Positions 49,904 through 61,374 of a DNA stretch of 64,000 nt are shown here, one piece after another. Origin of the DNA: Liquidambar formosana. Taxonomy: Eukaryota; Streptophyta; Magnoliopsida; Saxifragales; Altingiaceae. The stretch covers positions 4,238,797 through 4,302,796 of the forward strand of contig CM077833.1 of the NCBI GenBank assembly GCA_039720395.1, in the 5' to 3' direction. The stretch's first letter is position 1; every line of letters starts with the position of its first letter. The translations under genes were made by a program, and so were the position numbers. Under the pieces are notes generated by a model, which saw only the letters and a list, made by a program, of their open reading frames with translations, was not told the origin of the DNA and did not search any database.

Positions 49904-49954
49904 CTCGGGTGACCACCCAGGCGGCTAGCCGCCCAGCCCCAGGTGGTCACCCGA
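49904..49954. repeat. palindromic hairpin module HP5 in the T2 LTR
   Basis: Arms TCGGGTGACCACC (49905-49917) and GGTGGTCACCCGA (49942-49954), perfect 13 bp, enclosing the perfect palindrome GGCGGCTAGCCGCC (49920-49933). Confidence 0.92.
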
Positions 49955-50143
49955 ACCTCTTTCCATTTTTTGGATTGCTGAAGCAGGATCCTTCCTATTT
50001 CCTCAGATTTGTCCGCCTCCAGCCGCCATTTAACCCTATTTTCAACCCTAATTGACCTACTTGAGCCCTAAGGGAGTCTCTAAGAGCCCTTGGATCAATG
50101 CCTAGGGTTTTAATCCCAACTATTGAGGGTTTCCCCTCAGACC

Positions 50144-50152
50144 CTATAAATA
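50144..50152 (+). promoter_or_regulatory. T2 LTR TATA box
   Basis: CTATAAATA, 190 bp downstream of HP5. The same box and spacing occur in T3 and T4. Confidence 0.65.
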
Positions 50153-52443
50153 CCCCCTTATACTTCAGCACTAGGGGAGGCATTTTCGAGAAAGAGACAC
50201 TTAGAGAGACTTAGAGGCAATTACAGCCATCCTTAGGATAATTTAACCTAAATTCTGAGTGAGAGAGTGAGAGAGAGAGCTTGAAGTAGGGCTGGAGCTT
50301 TTCTTGGAGGCTTGAAGGAGAGCTTTTCAACTTGTCCACAAGAGGAGAAGAGGAGTTCTATAGCAGCAACTATAGGTATACCTTTCCCTCTTTCTCTTTT
50401 CCTTGAAATTAGGGTTTTGCATAGAATAGCATTATTCCATGTTCAAGCTTACGTTTTTATCATGTGTTGATGCTTCTAATGGTTAAAATGCATGATTAGA
50501 ATAGTGTGTATGGCTGGATTTGCATGATATAATGTTATTCTATGTGATTTTATGGGTAGTTGTGATTCTAGGGTTTCCTTAGTGCTGAAATTGGTTTTCT
50601 GCATGAAATAACTCTTTTGCATACTAAAGCATATGTTTTTATCATGTTTTGCTACTTTTATTAGCTAGTATGCATGATTAGGATGATGTTTATGGGTTGT
50701 TTTGCATGCTAGAGTGTTATTTCATGTGATTTAATGCATAGTTGGGATTTTAGGGTTTTGCTTGTGCTGAAATTGAGTTTATGCATAGAATAGCTATATT
50801 TCATGTGCAAGCCTATGTCTTTATCATGTGTGGATCATTCTATTGGTTAATATGCATGATTAGAATGTTGTTCATGTTTGGTTTTGCATGATTTAGAGTT
50901 ATTTCATATGATTTTATGCATAATTGTGATTCTAGGGTTTTTATCATCCTTGTGTTGGTTCAGTTGCATATAGCATGGTAGCTTAGGGATTTTCTTTGTT
51001 TCTTCTTCATAGTTGTTGTATATGTGTTGCATATTAGATAACTATGATATTTTTAGCATTCATATAGTGGATTTATGGTTTTTATGCATGTCATGGTTCT
51101 AGGATTGAATTAGGGTTTATGATTGTTCACTGTTTATGTTGTTTGCATGTTTAGTGGATGAATATAGGCTTTAATACCATTCTGTCCAGATTTGTCTATT
51201 ATTCTAAATGTGATATTTTGAGCATGCATGTAGTTGATTTTAGGGTTGTTTGCATGTTATTGCATATAGGGCTGAATTAGGGTTTAGGTTATTTCATGAT
51301 TCGTGTTATTTACATGATTTATGGGTGATTTTAAGCCTTATTTCAATTCTGTCCAAATTTGTTTACTGTCCTTAATATGATATTTTCAGCATATGTTAAG
51401 CCTATGTTTAAGCATGATAATTGCTTGGTTAGAAACTAGGTTTGTTTGTTGGTATTGTTGGTGTGTTTTGCATACAAATTGCAGGTACATGACAGGTACA
51501 AACCCATAGAAAGTGGGATATGACAGGTGCAACTACCCCACCAATGTGGGGTGGTTATTTTGGCTATTGCGAAACGAAATCTTGCAAATAAAGTAATAAC
51601 CCTATGCAATATGGTGGTTATTTTGACAGGTTGCTTTTGCTTAAAGGTAAGTTGGGCATGAAGGTGCCCTAATTCACCTTTCTTTCATTTCCTTGAAACT
51701 TTCCCTTTCTCCTTCCTAGGGTTATTTCCTAATAGGGGAACATGGTAAGTCTCTAAAGTTTCCATTCATGAAGAAATTCCGTTTCAAAACAAAAGTTTCT
51801 ATCTTTACTTGAAATTCCATATTTTCTAAAGATCTTTTGAGAATCATTTATCTTTGGAAACTCTTTTATCTATGAAAGGAAACTTAGGGTTTACCATAGG
51901 CCTCTATTAGGTTATAACCCTATTCCCTTTCGAACTACGTGGACTTTGATCCATGTATTTCCATACATGGTACGTAGGCGCTCTTCGTGAGGTTCAAGTC
52001 TGCCCTAGGATACTAAGTATCCTAGGTTTCCTTTCTCCTTTTTCTCTTTTCTATTTTTTTTTCTTTGATTTATTTGATTATGTGGATGAATGAATGGATG
52101 ATATGCATGCTGCCTTGTGATGATAATTGCTATTTCTTGAGTGTTTAAGACTTTGATTTAGCCCAATTAAATTAAGAAACCATTTAGGGTGATATGGGTG
52201 CCTATAGGCTTTGCCTAGAACCTTCCCATGTCGTAACTTAGCTTCTGAATTCACAATATTTGGTTTCCAAAAGACTTTTTGCCTTTCCATTTTTAAACAT
52301 GGAGTCATTCAATTGTTTTCTTAAAACAAGTTGTTTTTAGGGTTTTCTTTGTTTCCTTTAAAAAATAAGGTGGCGACTCCTTTTCGTTTCCAAACCCTAT
52401 TTTCCTTTCAATCCTCGTGGGCCTACATTTTCCCGGGTCCACA

Positions 52444-53097
52444 CCCCTTACTCGGAGTTCTTCTGTTTCTTCGCCAGTAGAGATTGTACGGGGTCGGCGA
52501 TTGGGTCTTTGTCATGCAATCCCAAGTTTGTAGCCTTTAATGTTGCTATGATAATGGTTTGAGAGAGTGTGGATGAGGTTTGAAGAAGTAGAGGGAGAGA
52601 GAAAAAGTGCGCGAAATATGTGTTTTGAAAAGTTAGGGCTCAAAAAAGATATATATAGGCCCAATAGTTTCAGTTGATTGAAACTTGTTTCAGTCGTCTG
52701 AAACGGTGATTTCGAATGCCTGAAAAGGGTTTCAGTCATCTGAAACACTCGACAGAAAAAGGCAGAGAGCAAAAAAAAAAATGAACAATCTAGCCCTAGG
52801 TTTCGATCGTCTTAATTTATAATTTAGTCATCTGAAACTGTGCTTTCGGATGCCTCAGATAAATTTTAGTCGTCCGAAGCAATCGTCTAAAAAATACAGA
52901 GGGCAGGTAAAATATGATCAACAGGCCTAGGGTTTCAATCGTCTAAATTGTTAATTTAGTCGTCTGAAACTGTTTTTCAATCGATTGAAAAATTTATTTC
53001 AGTCATCTGAAAAACCCAGAGAGAAAGAACATTACACAAGTTAGAACAAATTCTTAATATAGGCATGTTATCATATATCATCACTTAAGCACATACC
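52444..53097. repeat. spacer with a cluster of 18-bp imperfect palindromes
   Basis: Units include GTTTCAGTTGATTGAAAC (52667), GTTTCAGTCGTCTGAAAC (52687), GTTTCAGTCATCTGAAAC (52729), AATTTAGTCATCTGAAAC (52821), AATTTAGTCGTCTGAAAC (52953), TTTTTCAATCGATTGAAAAA (52973) and ATTTCAGTCATCTGAAAA (52997), with weaker ones between. A TATATATA run lies at about 52650. No ORF with recognisable features; it may be part of an unidentified transposon. Confidence 0.75.
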
Positions 53098-54804
53098 TGT
53101 GAACCCATGAAATTGGGCCCACAAGGGTTGAAAAGGAAAATACCAAATAGGTAGGTTTGAAAAAGAAAAAGGTGTCGCCACCTTATTTTTTAAAGGAAAC
53201 AAGGAAAACCCTAAAAACAATTTGTTTTAAGAAAACAATTAGAATGACTCCATATTTAAAAAGGAAAGGCAAAAACGGTCTTTTTGGAAACCAAAGAAAA
53301 CTGGGGATTCGGAGGCTAAGTTATGACATGGGAAGGTTCTAGGCAAAGCCTATAAGCACCCATGTCACCCTTTCGGTCTCTTGGTTTATTTGAGCTAAAT
53401 TAAGATCTTTCCAACACACAAATCAACATATATCATCACAAGATAGCATGCATATCATATATTTCATTCATCCATCCATGTATAATAAGCAAAATAAAAC
53501 AGAAAATAAGGAAAAGAGAAAAGAAACCTAGGATAATTGGATCCTATAACGGATTTGAGCCTCACGAAGAGCACCTACGTACCATGCAACGAAATACATG
53601 GATCAAAGTCCACATAGTTCGATTAGAATAGGGTTAAATCCTAATATAAACCTATAGTAAAAACCCTAGGTTTCTTATTAGAAAGAGAATTGAATAAACC
53701 AAGTTTGAATTTAGAAAGAATTTCACAAGATGGAAACTTTGATAAAAAACTAGAATTTTATTGGTTAAGGAAATCCTTGATTAAGACCATAAACTCATAT
53801 TAAGAAATTAACCCTAGGAGGGAGAAGACAAAGAGTAAAGAAGGAAAGGTGAATTAAGGCACCTTCACACCCACTTACCTAAGCACAATAGCTCCAAGCA
53901 TTAGCAATTTCAAGCAATGGCAGCCCTATTTGCCATAGGACAATCACTGCACCTATTTGCACCCTTACACGTGCTCAAAACCATGCAAACACAACAATAT
54001 GCAATTCTGGACAGAATAGTATTATGGCCTAAATTCATCCACTAATCATGCTAACAGCAAAAACAGCGAATAAATATAAGCTCTAATGCAATCCTAATAC
54101 CATATCATGCATAAAAACCCTATAACCAACTATATGAATGCAAGAAATATCATAGTTTTTCTATATATAAAACATATATAGCAACTATGAAGAAAACAAA
54201 TAAGAAACCCTACGCTAACATGCTGTATGAAACTAACCTAAAACAAGGACAATAAAAACCCTAAACTCACAAACATATTTGAAAACACACAAAACAACCT
54301 CTAAACATGCTAAACTCATATTAAACAGAACTTAAATCATGCATATTAACTAACTAAAGCTATAGAACATGATAAAAATCCTAACTTTAATATACAATAA
54401 CACTATTCTAAAACAAGGACAACAGAAGCCTTAGAATCACAATTACGCATTGAAACCTATGAACTAACTCTAAAACATGCAAAACTCATCATGGATATCA
54501 TTATTATCACGTATATTAACTAATAGAAACCTCAATCCATGGTAGAAATCATAACAGTTGCATGCAATAAAGCTAACCTAAGAGAACCCTAATTTCAACC
54601 TTAAGAGTTTAGAATATACCTTGGGTTAAGCCTTCCTTGCTGCTGTAGAGACTCTCTCTTGCTCTTGTGGATGACTTGAATCAATGTTCTTTAAGGCTAC
54701 AGTAGGACCTCTAGCTCTCCTTCAAGTCTCTCTCTCTTATTCTCTCTCAAACACTCAGGTTTTAATGCATAAAGTGGCTCCCTTTGTGCTGGAGCATAGG
54801 GGGT

Positions 54805-54813
54805 ATTTATAGA
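54805..54813 (-). promoter_or_regulatory. T3 LTR TATA box
   Basis: The minus strand reads CTATAAATA, about 200 bp downstream of HP6 in the transcription direction. Confidence 0.62.
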
Positions 54814-55009
54814 GTTCAATTAAGATTAACCAATGGTTGGGATTAAAACCTTGAGAATTAATCCAAGGGCTATTAGAGACTCCCTTGGGGCTTAAGTAAC
54901 TCAAAAGTTACCAAAAACTAGAAGGAAACACGTCCAAAATAGTCATTGTACGTCAAAATAGGCAAGAGTCTGCTTCAACAATGTGTTGGCAAAAAAATAG
55001 GAAAGTGCT

Positions 55010-55089
55010 CTCGGGTGACCACCAGAGCCTGGGTGGCTAGTCACCTGGGCCCAGGCAGCTAGCCGCTCGGGGCTGGGTGGTCACCCGAG
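55010..55089. repeat. palindromic hairpin module HP6 in the T3 LTR
   Basis: Arms CTCGGGTGACCACC (55010-55023) and GGTGGTCACCCGAG (55076-55089) are a perfect 14-bp inverted repeat. Inside, GGTGGCTAGTCACC pairs with one G-T. Confidence 0.92.
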
Positions 55090-55798
55090 CCCACTTCGGA
55101 TTTTTTTCCTATTTTGACTCCTTTCCCTTCTAGGAGTGTTTCAGGGATCAAATTAAGTCCAATTTTGATGAAACAAAAGCCAAAACGACCGTGTTTCGAT
55201 GAGAAATACATTTGTGAACATTTTAGGGTGAAAACCACTAACCATGGGGGCATGTTTAGGTTTGACAAAGGTGGTTAACCGCTATGCTCTACCTTTGCTA
55301 AGCATAAGTATGCACATAGGATCAAACCAAATGCTTTCCTTACCAAAATTAAACTTTCTAAACACTTTTTGGGATAAAATGATGATTAATTAAAGTCCAT
55401 TTGAAAAGATTTGATTGGTAATTGTGAATCAATTTAAGCTAACCCAACAAAGGGTCAATTAACCAACTTGAACTACACTGAGTCATTTTAATCATGAGCC
55501 ATTGATTCATCAAATTGAACCTATAAATACCTCATATGCATCTATATGAACTCCGATTGACAATTTGGAGATCATTTCAAGGTCAAATGAAAAGTTTGTG
55601 ACTTAAAAGACGATTATGCCCCTCAAGTCACAAAAGCTTTTATTACCCCTCAAGATCAACTCCGAATTGAACCAAAATTCATATCCATTGTCTTTGTGAC
55701 CCTAAAAAACTAATGCAAGTGACTAGACTCAAAAACTAAACAAAAACATACATAAAATGATGAGCCCTAGTAAGGTGGTGCAAAAATAGGGTGTGATA

Positions 55799-55812
55799 GA
55801 AGCCCCTCATTG
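55799..55812 (-). promoter_or_regulatory. T3 polypurine tract
   Basis: The minus strand reads CCAATGAGGGGCTTC before the LTR. Confidence 0.7.
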
Positions 55813-55999
55813 GCGAACAAGTTACACTTGTGAACTAATGATAAAGAACAACCCATTTTTGCCTTATAGCTTGGAGAATCACACAAACCCCAGAAGAGGT
55901 ATGAAGACATATATTCAACTCATAGTGAATGGGAAAGGCGAGGGAAATATATTCAACCTTGTAGGATAAAGTTGGGGAAATATATTCAACCCATTGGAA

Positions 56000-57045
56000 A
56001 TGAATATAGAATGGGGAAATATATTCAACCAATGAGAAATGAGGACATATAGTCAACCCATAGAAATTGATATGTGAAACTTGAAATGGATTCAACCCAT
56101 GAGAAATGAGGACATATAGTCAACTCATAGAAATTGGTAGGTGAAACTTGAAATGGGGAAATATATTCAACCCATTGAGATAGAAATGGAAATGAGGAAA
56201 TATATTCAACCATGAGAAATGAGGACATATAGTCAACTCATAGAATTTGATAAGTGAAACTTGAAATGTGGAAATATATTCAACCCATTGGGATAGAAAT
56301 TGAAATGGGGAAATATATTCAACCCATGAGAAATGAGGACATACAGTCAACTCATAGAATTTGATAAGTGAAACTTGAAATGGGGAAATATATTCAACCC
56401 ATTGTGATAGAAATTGAAATGGGGAAATATATTCAACCCAAGAGAAATGAGGACATATAGTCAACTCATAGAAATTGATAGGTGAAACTTGAAATAGGGA
56501 AATATATTCAACCCATTGAGATAGAAATTGAAATGGGGAAATATATTCAACCCATGAGAGATGAGGACATATAGTCAACTCATAGAATTTGATAGGTGAA
56601 ACTTGAAATGGGGAAATATATTCAACCCATTGAGATAGAAATTGAAATGGGGAAATATATTCAACCCATTAGAAATGAGGACATATAGTCAACTCATAGA
56701 ATTTGATAAGTGAAACTTGAAATGGGGAAATATATTCAACCCATTGAGATAGAAATTGAAATGGGGAAATGTATTCAACCCATGAGAAATGAGGACATGT
56801 ATTCAACTCATAGAAATTGATAAGTGAAACTTGAAATGGGGAAATTTATTCAGCCCATTGAGATAGAAATTGAAATGGGGAAATATATTCAACCCATGAG
56901 AAATGAGGACATATAGTTAACTCATAGAATTTGATAAGTGAAACTTGAAATGGGGAAATATATTCAACCCATTGAGATAGAAATTGAAATGGGGAAATGT
57001 ATTCAACCCATGAGAAATGAGGACATATAGTCAACTCATAGAATT
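56000..57045. repeat. tandem array R3 of T3, 114-bp period
   Basis: GAGGACATA-type marks at 56108, 56221, 56336, 56449, 56563, 56677, 56791, 56905 and 57019 give a period of 113-115, mostly exactly 114. Each unit has two GGAAATATATTCAACCC stretches and a short CCCATT/AATGGG inverted repeat. 114 is a multiple of three, so a minus frame stays open (56120-56578, 38-residue repeats with WVEYISPFQ). I do not regard it as a gene. Confidence 0.9.
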
Positions 57046-57320
57046 AAGTATTAGTATGCAGCAAGAGATAAGTGCTTAACACTTTGAGATTTGAATTAGC
57101 ATGGTGCAAGGGGAAAATGCCTTAGCATAATATCACTTGAGTTGGCATGGCACAGGGGAAATATATTTAACCCTTTTGAACAAAAAATCAATTCAAAGAA
57201 CTGATTTCAAGATGAAATATGTTTGATTTTAAGTTCAAAAAGTGTTGAACATCTCATTTGGAAGGAGATTTGATCACGCGCCAAGGCGAGACAAAGCGAG
57301 GAACAAAGCCAAAACAAGGT
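57046..57320. other. spacer between R3 and HP7
   Basis: No gene. The same spacer, including AGGGGAAATATATT and GATCACGCG blocks, precedes HP9 in T4. Confidence 0.5.
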
Positions 57321-57405
57321 GGCTTAGGTGACCACCAGGCCTTGGGAAGCTAGCCGCCCAGGCCCTAGTGGCTAGCCGCCCAAGGCTTGGGTGGTTACCC
57401 GAGCC
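57321..57405. repeat. palindromic hairpin module HP7 (PMD promoter of T3)
   Basis: GGCTTAGGTGACCACC (57321-57336) faces GGTGGTTACCCGAGCC, pairing with three mismatches or G-U; GCTAGC-centred inner palindromes lie between. A TTTTTTAAATGC TATA-like box follows at 57425. Confidence 0.85.
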
Positions 57406-57689
57406 ATATGCTGAAAATTATGGGTTTTTTAAATGCACAATGGCACTATTCATACCCCCCATTCAAAGAACCCGAAAATTGAGAGTTTTTCTCTCTAAAC
57501 CCATACCTCATTTTGCAAAATCACTCCAACACTCAAGGGCATTCAAATCCCTACTTCAAGGTTGATTCATACACATGAAATAGCATCATTAGCACCCAAT
57601 TCACCATCAAAAACAACAATTTTGCAGCACTTTGCAAATCAAAAACCCATTAAACCCATTTTTATTCAAAACAAGCTAGTTCATCCACT

Positions 57690-58773
57690 ATGGATTCCAA
57701 TGAAGCTCTCGCTTCAAAGTATCCATTCCTTAATTCAAAGAGTAGATACAAAACTCCAAGAAATGATGTTCCTCAAGGGAAATTGCTCCTAGAACCAAGG
57801 AATCATCTCTCCTTTCTTCATTCCAAACAAGAGGTAAGCTTACCCAACTTAAACTTTTCTTTGAAATTTTCATTTTTGTTGGTTGAAATGCATTCCCATG
57901 AACTCTCTATGAGTATTCCTAGCAATGTTTGCAATGCCCATTGATTTTGGCAAGGATTGGATGTGGAAAGAATTCAATTGCAAAGCTTGGTGAATAGTGC
58001 CCACTAAGTGTTTGATAAAATGCTTGAGTGATGAAAAGTCATCCAATCTTTGTAAAAGTGATGTGCATTGCAGGGTAAAATCATAAGCATTCATTTCTAA
58101 TTGATTTTAGGAACGAAATCAAACATTTTCATGAAGTTTGAAAAACAAAGTTTGCTATATTTTTGAAAAACCAATGTTTTCATGAACAAGGTTTGATTAT
58201 TTTTTCCTTAAAAAACCACTTTGGAAAACAAAGTTTACTTCTTATTTCCTTTGAAAAATCCATGTTTTCATGGTCTTGAAATGCATGGTTTACCAATGCT
58301 CATGAGTTTGAAGAACAAAGCCAATGTTTTCGTAAACTTACAAAGCGAAGTTTATTTGTTCATGAACTAAAAGATTTAGCTTTTGAAAAGCCTATTATCA
58401 ATGTTTGCCCATATTTTTTACACTAACTAGATGAGTAATTCTCTTGATTAGCCCAACTTCCAAGACCTACGCACAAGGTCTTCCATAAAGAACCTCATTG
58501 GGTGGTGGAAACACCTGGAGTATACCCAACCTACTGCAAGAGAAATTATTAAAAAGGCGGGTTTTGGTTGGTTCCTTGACTCCTTATGGAATGAACAATG
58601 GGACAGGCAAGCCCTATTTGCCTTAGCTGAGTTGTGGTGGGATACCACCAACACCTTTCACTTTAGTTTTGGGGAGATGACCATGACTCCCAAAGATTTT
58701 TCAATCATCACCGGCCTAAGCCTCAAGGGAAAGAGGTTGGCATTTTATGGGGATGCCAACACAGATGGTGACT
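57690..58773 (+). pseudogene. PMD gene of T3, 5' part only
   Basis: Exon 1 is 57690-57833 (MDSNEALASKYPF to LHSKQE), 48 codons, with donor GAG|GTAAGC. Exon 2 starts at 58452 after an AG and reads LWNEQWDRQALFAL, ELWWDTTNTFHFSFGEMTM and IITGLSLKGKRL without a stop, the N-terminal core of the PMD. The gene is cut at about 58771 by the deletion; the following WVAYVSP codons come from the post-pol motif. The promoter region with HP7 lies 285 bp upstream. Confidence 0.82.
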
Positions 58774-58778
58774 ACGTA

Positions 58779-58855
58779 TGGGTTGCCTACGTATCTCCAT
58801 GATTTTTCTTTTTTCTTTTTTCTTCTTTTTTTTTTTCTTTTTTTTTTGTTTTTTT
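58779..58855 (-). other. post-pol motif and purine tract of T3
   Basis: GGTTGCCTACGTATC followed by a pyrimidine run (purine on the element strand) with a single G, as at 3578-3665 in T1. Confidence 0.6.
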
Positions 58856-60233
58856 GAATGAATTGCCAATAATATATGCATATCATATATTCCATTCATC
58901 CATCCATGCATAAGAAGCAAATAAAAACAAAAAACAGAAAATAAAAATACATAAACCTAGGATACTTGGATCCTAGAACGGATTTGAGCCTCGCGAAGAG
59001 CGCCTACGTACCATGCAACGAAATACATGGATCAAAGTCCACGTAGTTCGATTAGAGCAGGGTTAAATCCTAATATAAACCTATGGTAAAAACCCTAGGT
59101 TTCCTTATTTGAAAGAGAATTGAATAAACCAAGTTTGAATTTGGAAAGAATTCTACAAGGTGGAAACTTTGATAAAAAAACCAGAATTTAATTATTGAAG
59201 GAAACCTTTGATTAAGACCATAAACTTGTATGAAAATTAACCCTAGGGGGGAGAAGAGAAAGAGTTAGGAAGAGAGGTGAATTGGGGCACCTTCACATCC
59301 ACTTACCTAAGCGCAATAGCTCCAAGCATTAGCAATTTCAAACAATGACAGCCCTATTTGCCATAGGAAAATTACCACACCTATTTGCACCCTTACATGT
59401 GCTCAAAACCATGCAAACACAATGATATATAAATCTGGACAGAATAGTATTATGGCCTAAAATCATCCACTAAACATGCCAACAGCAAAAACATCGAATA
59501 ATAATAAGCTCGAACACAATCCTAAGACCATATCATGCATAAAAACCCTAGAAATCAACTAACATGCATGCAAAAATATCATAGTTATTCTATATGTAAA
59601 ACATATACAGCAACTATGAAGAAAAATCAATAAAAAGTTCTACTTTAACATACTGTATGAAACTAACCTAAAACAAGGACACTAAAAACCCTAAACTCAC
59701 AAACATGCTTAAAAACACACAAAACAAACTCTAAACATGCTAAAACCAAACTAAATAGAACCTAAATCATGCATATTAACTAACTAAAGCAATAGAACAT
59801 GATAAAAATCCTAACTCTAACATGCAATAACACTATTCTAACACAAGGACAACAGAAGCACGAGAATCACAACTATGCTTAGAAACACATAGGACAGCCC
59901 TAAAGCATGCTAAACTCATGATAAACAGTAAATATTTCATGTATATTAACTAGCTAGAGTGTTAATACATGATAAAAAAGCTACCTTTAATATGCAATAA
60001 GCCTATTCTATATGAAAACCCATATTCAGCATAAATAAGGAGTGAGGTTACCTTAGGAAAGCTTCCTTGCTGCTGTAGAGACTCTCTCTTCCTCTAATGG
60101 ATGACTTGAACCAATGTTCTCCAAGGCTACAGCAAGAACTCCAACTCTCCTTCAAGTTTCTCTTTCTTATTCTCTCTCAAACACTTAGGTTTTAAGGCAT
60201 AAAGTTGCTCCCCTTGTGCTGAAGCATAGGGGG

Positions 60234-60242
60234 TATTTATAG
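60234..60242 (-). promoter_or_regulatory. T4 LTR TATA box
   Basis: The minus strand reads CTATAAATA. Confidence 0.62.
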
Positions 60243-60439
60243 ACTTCAATTAGGATTAACCAATGGCTGGGATTAAAACCTTAAGAATTAATCCAAGGGT
60301 TATTAGAGACCCCCTTGGGGCTTAAGTAACTCAAAAGTTACCAAAAACTAGAAGGAAACACGTCCAAAAGAACCCAAATACGTCAAAATTGGAAGAAGTC
60401 CGCTTCAGCAAGGAAGTATAGTGAAAATAGGAAAGTGGT

Positions 60440-60518
60440 CTCGGGTGACCACCAGGGCCTAGGCGGCTGGCCACCTGGGCCAGGCGGCTAGCCGCCCGGG
60501 GCTGGGTGGTCACCCGAG
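60440..60518. repeat. palindromic hairpin module HP8 in the T4 LTR
   Basis: Arms CTCGGGTGACCACC (60440-60453) and GGTGGTCACCCGAG (60505-60518), perfect 14 bp, with GGCGGCTAGCCGCC at 60483-60496. Confidence 0.92.
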
Positions 60519-61374
60519 CCCACTCCGGCTTTTTGCCTATTTTTGACTCCTAAATCCTTCTAGAAGTGTTTCAGGGGGCAAATGAAATCCGATTTTGATG
60601 AAACAAAAGTCAAAACGACTATGTTTCAATGGGGAATACATTTTTGAACATTTTGGGGTTAAAACCACTAACCATGGGGGCATGGTTAGGTTTAACAAAG
60701 GCGGTTAACCGCTATGCTCTACCTTCGCTAAGCATAGGTATGCATATAGGATCAAACCAAATGCTTTCCATATCAAAATTAAACTTTCTAAAGCACTTTT
60801 AGGGAAAAAATAATGACTAATTAAAGTCAATTTGAAAAGATTTGGTTGGTAATTGTGAGTCAATTAGAGCTAACCCAAAGGAGGGTCAATTAACCAACTT
60901 GAACTACATCGAGCCATTTTAATCCTGAGCCATTGATTCATCAAATTGAACCTAGAAATACCTCATATGTATCCATATGAACTCGAATTGACAATTTGGA
61001 GATCATTTCAAGGTCAAATGAAAAGTTTGGGACTTAAAAGACGATTGTGCCCCTTAAGTCACAAAAGCTCTTATTGTCCATCAAGATCAACTCCGAATCG
61101 AACCAAAATTCATATCCATTGTCCTTGTGACCCTAGAAAACTAATGCAAGTGACTAGACTCAAAAACAAAACAAAAACATGCATGAAATGATGAGCCCTA
61201 GTAAGGTGGTGCAAAAATGGGGTGTGACAGAAGCCCCTCGTTGGCGAACAAGTTACACTTGTGAACCAATGATAAAGAACAACCCATTTTTGCCAAAAAG
61301 CCTAGAGAAATCTCACACTGTACCAACAATGATAGGAGGTTGAAAACCTGAGATTGAAATAAGGAAGTGCACTC

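Larger units (their letters stand above)
44549..52443 (+). mobile_element. T2: deleted Tat element in plus orientation
   Basis: A 5' LTR stub of about 95 bp (TGTCACACCCC onward) is fused near 44645 to the internal palindromic module, so most of the 5' LTR, gag-pol and the DUF7745-like gene are gone. What remains is the antisense PMD gene, two tandem arrays, the PPT and a full 3' LTR (49197-52443). No clear target duplication joins 44548 and 52444. Confidence 0.8.
49197..52443 (+). repeat. T2 3' LTR
   Basis: 3247 bp from TGTCACACCCC to GGGTCCACA. The order is U3 with HP5, TATA box at 50144, a long transcribed part, the conserved CATACATGGTACGTAGGCGC block near 51961, and TGGCGACTCC at 52371-52380. 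Confidence 0.9.
53098..55798 (-). repeat. T3 3' LTR
   Basis: 2701 bp, TGTGAACCC to GTGTGATA (terminal CA mutated to TA). The U5 copy of the PBS start has one change (GGTGTCGCCA). Confidence 0.9.
53098..58855 (-). mobile_element. T3: deleted Tat element, minus orientation
   Basis: 3' LTR (53098-55798), PPT side, array R3, module HP7, PMD exon 1 and part of exon 2, then a deletion joining PMD exon 2 (about 58771) to the post-pol motif and purine tract. Everything beyond (pol, gag, PBS, 5' LTR) is missing; T4 LTR sequence follows directly. Confidence 0.82.
58862..61229 (-). repeat. T4 3' LTR, truncated at the PBS side
   Basis: Begins inside the LTR at ATATGCATATCATATATTCC, which corresponds to about 53450 in T3, so some 350 bp of U5 are missing. 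It ends GGGGTGTGACA at 61229. Confidence 0.88.

Noticed and set aside
44549..52443. T2 as a complete insertion with a target duplication
   Set aside because: CCATC before 44549 does not match CCCTT after 52443, and the Copia fragment on the left does not resume on the right.
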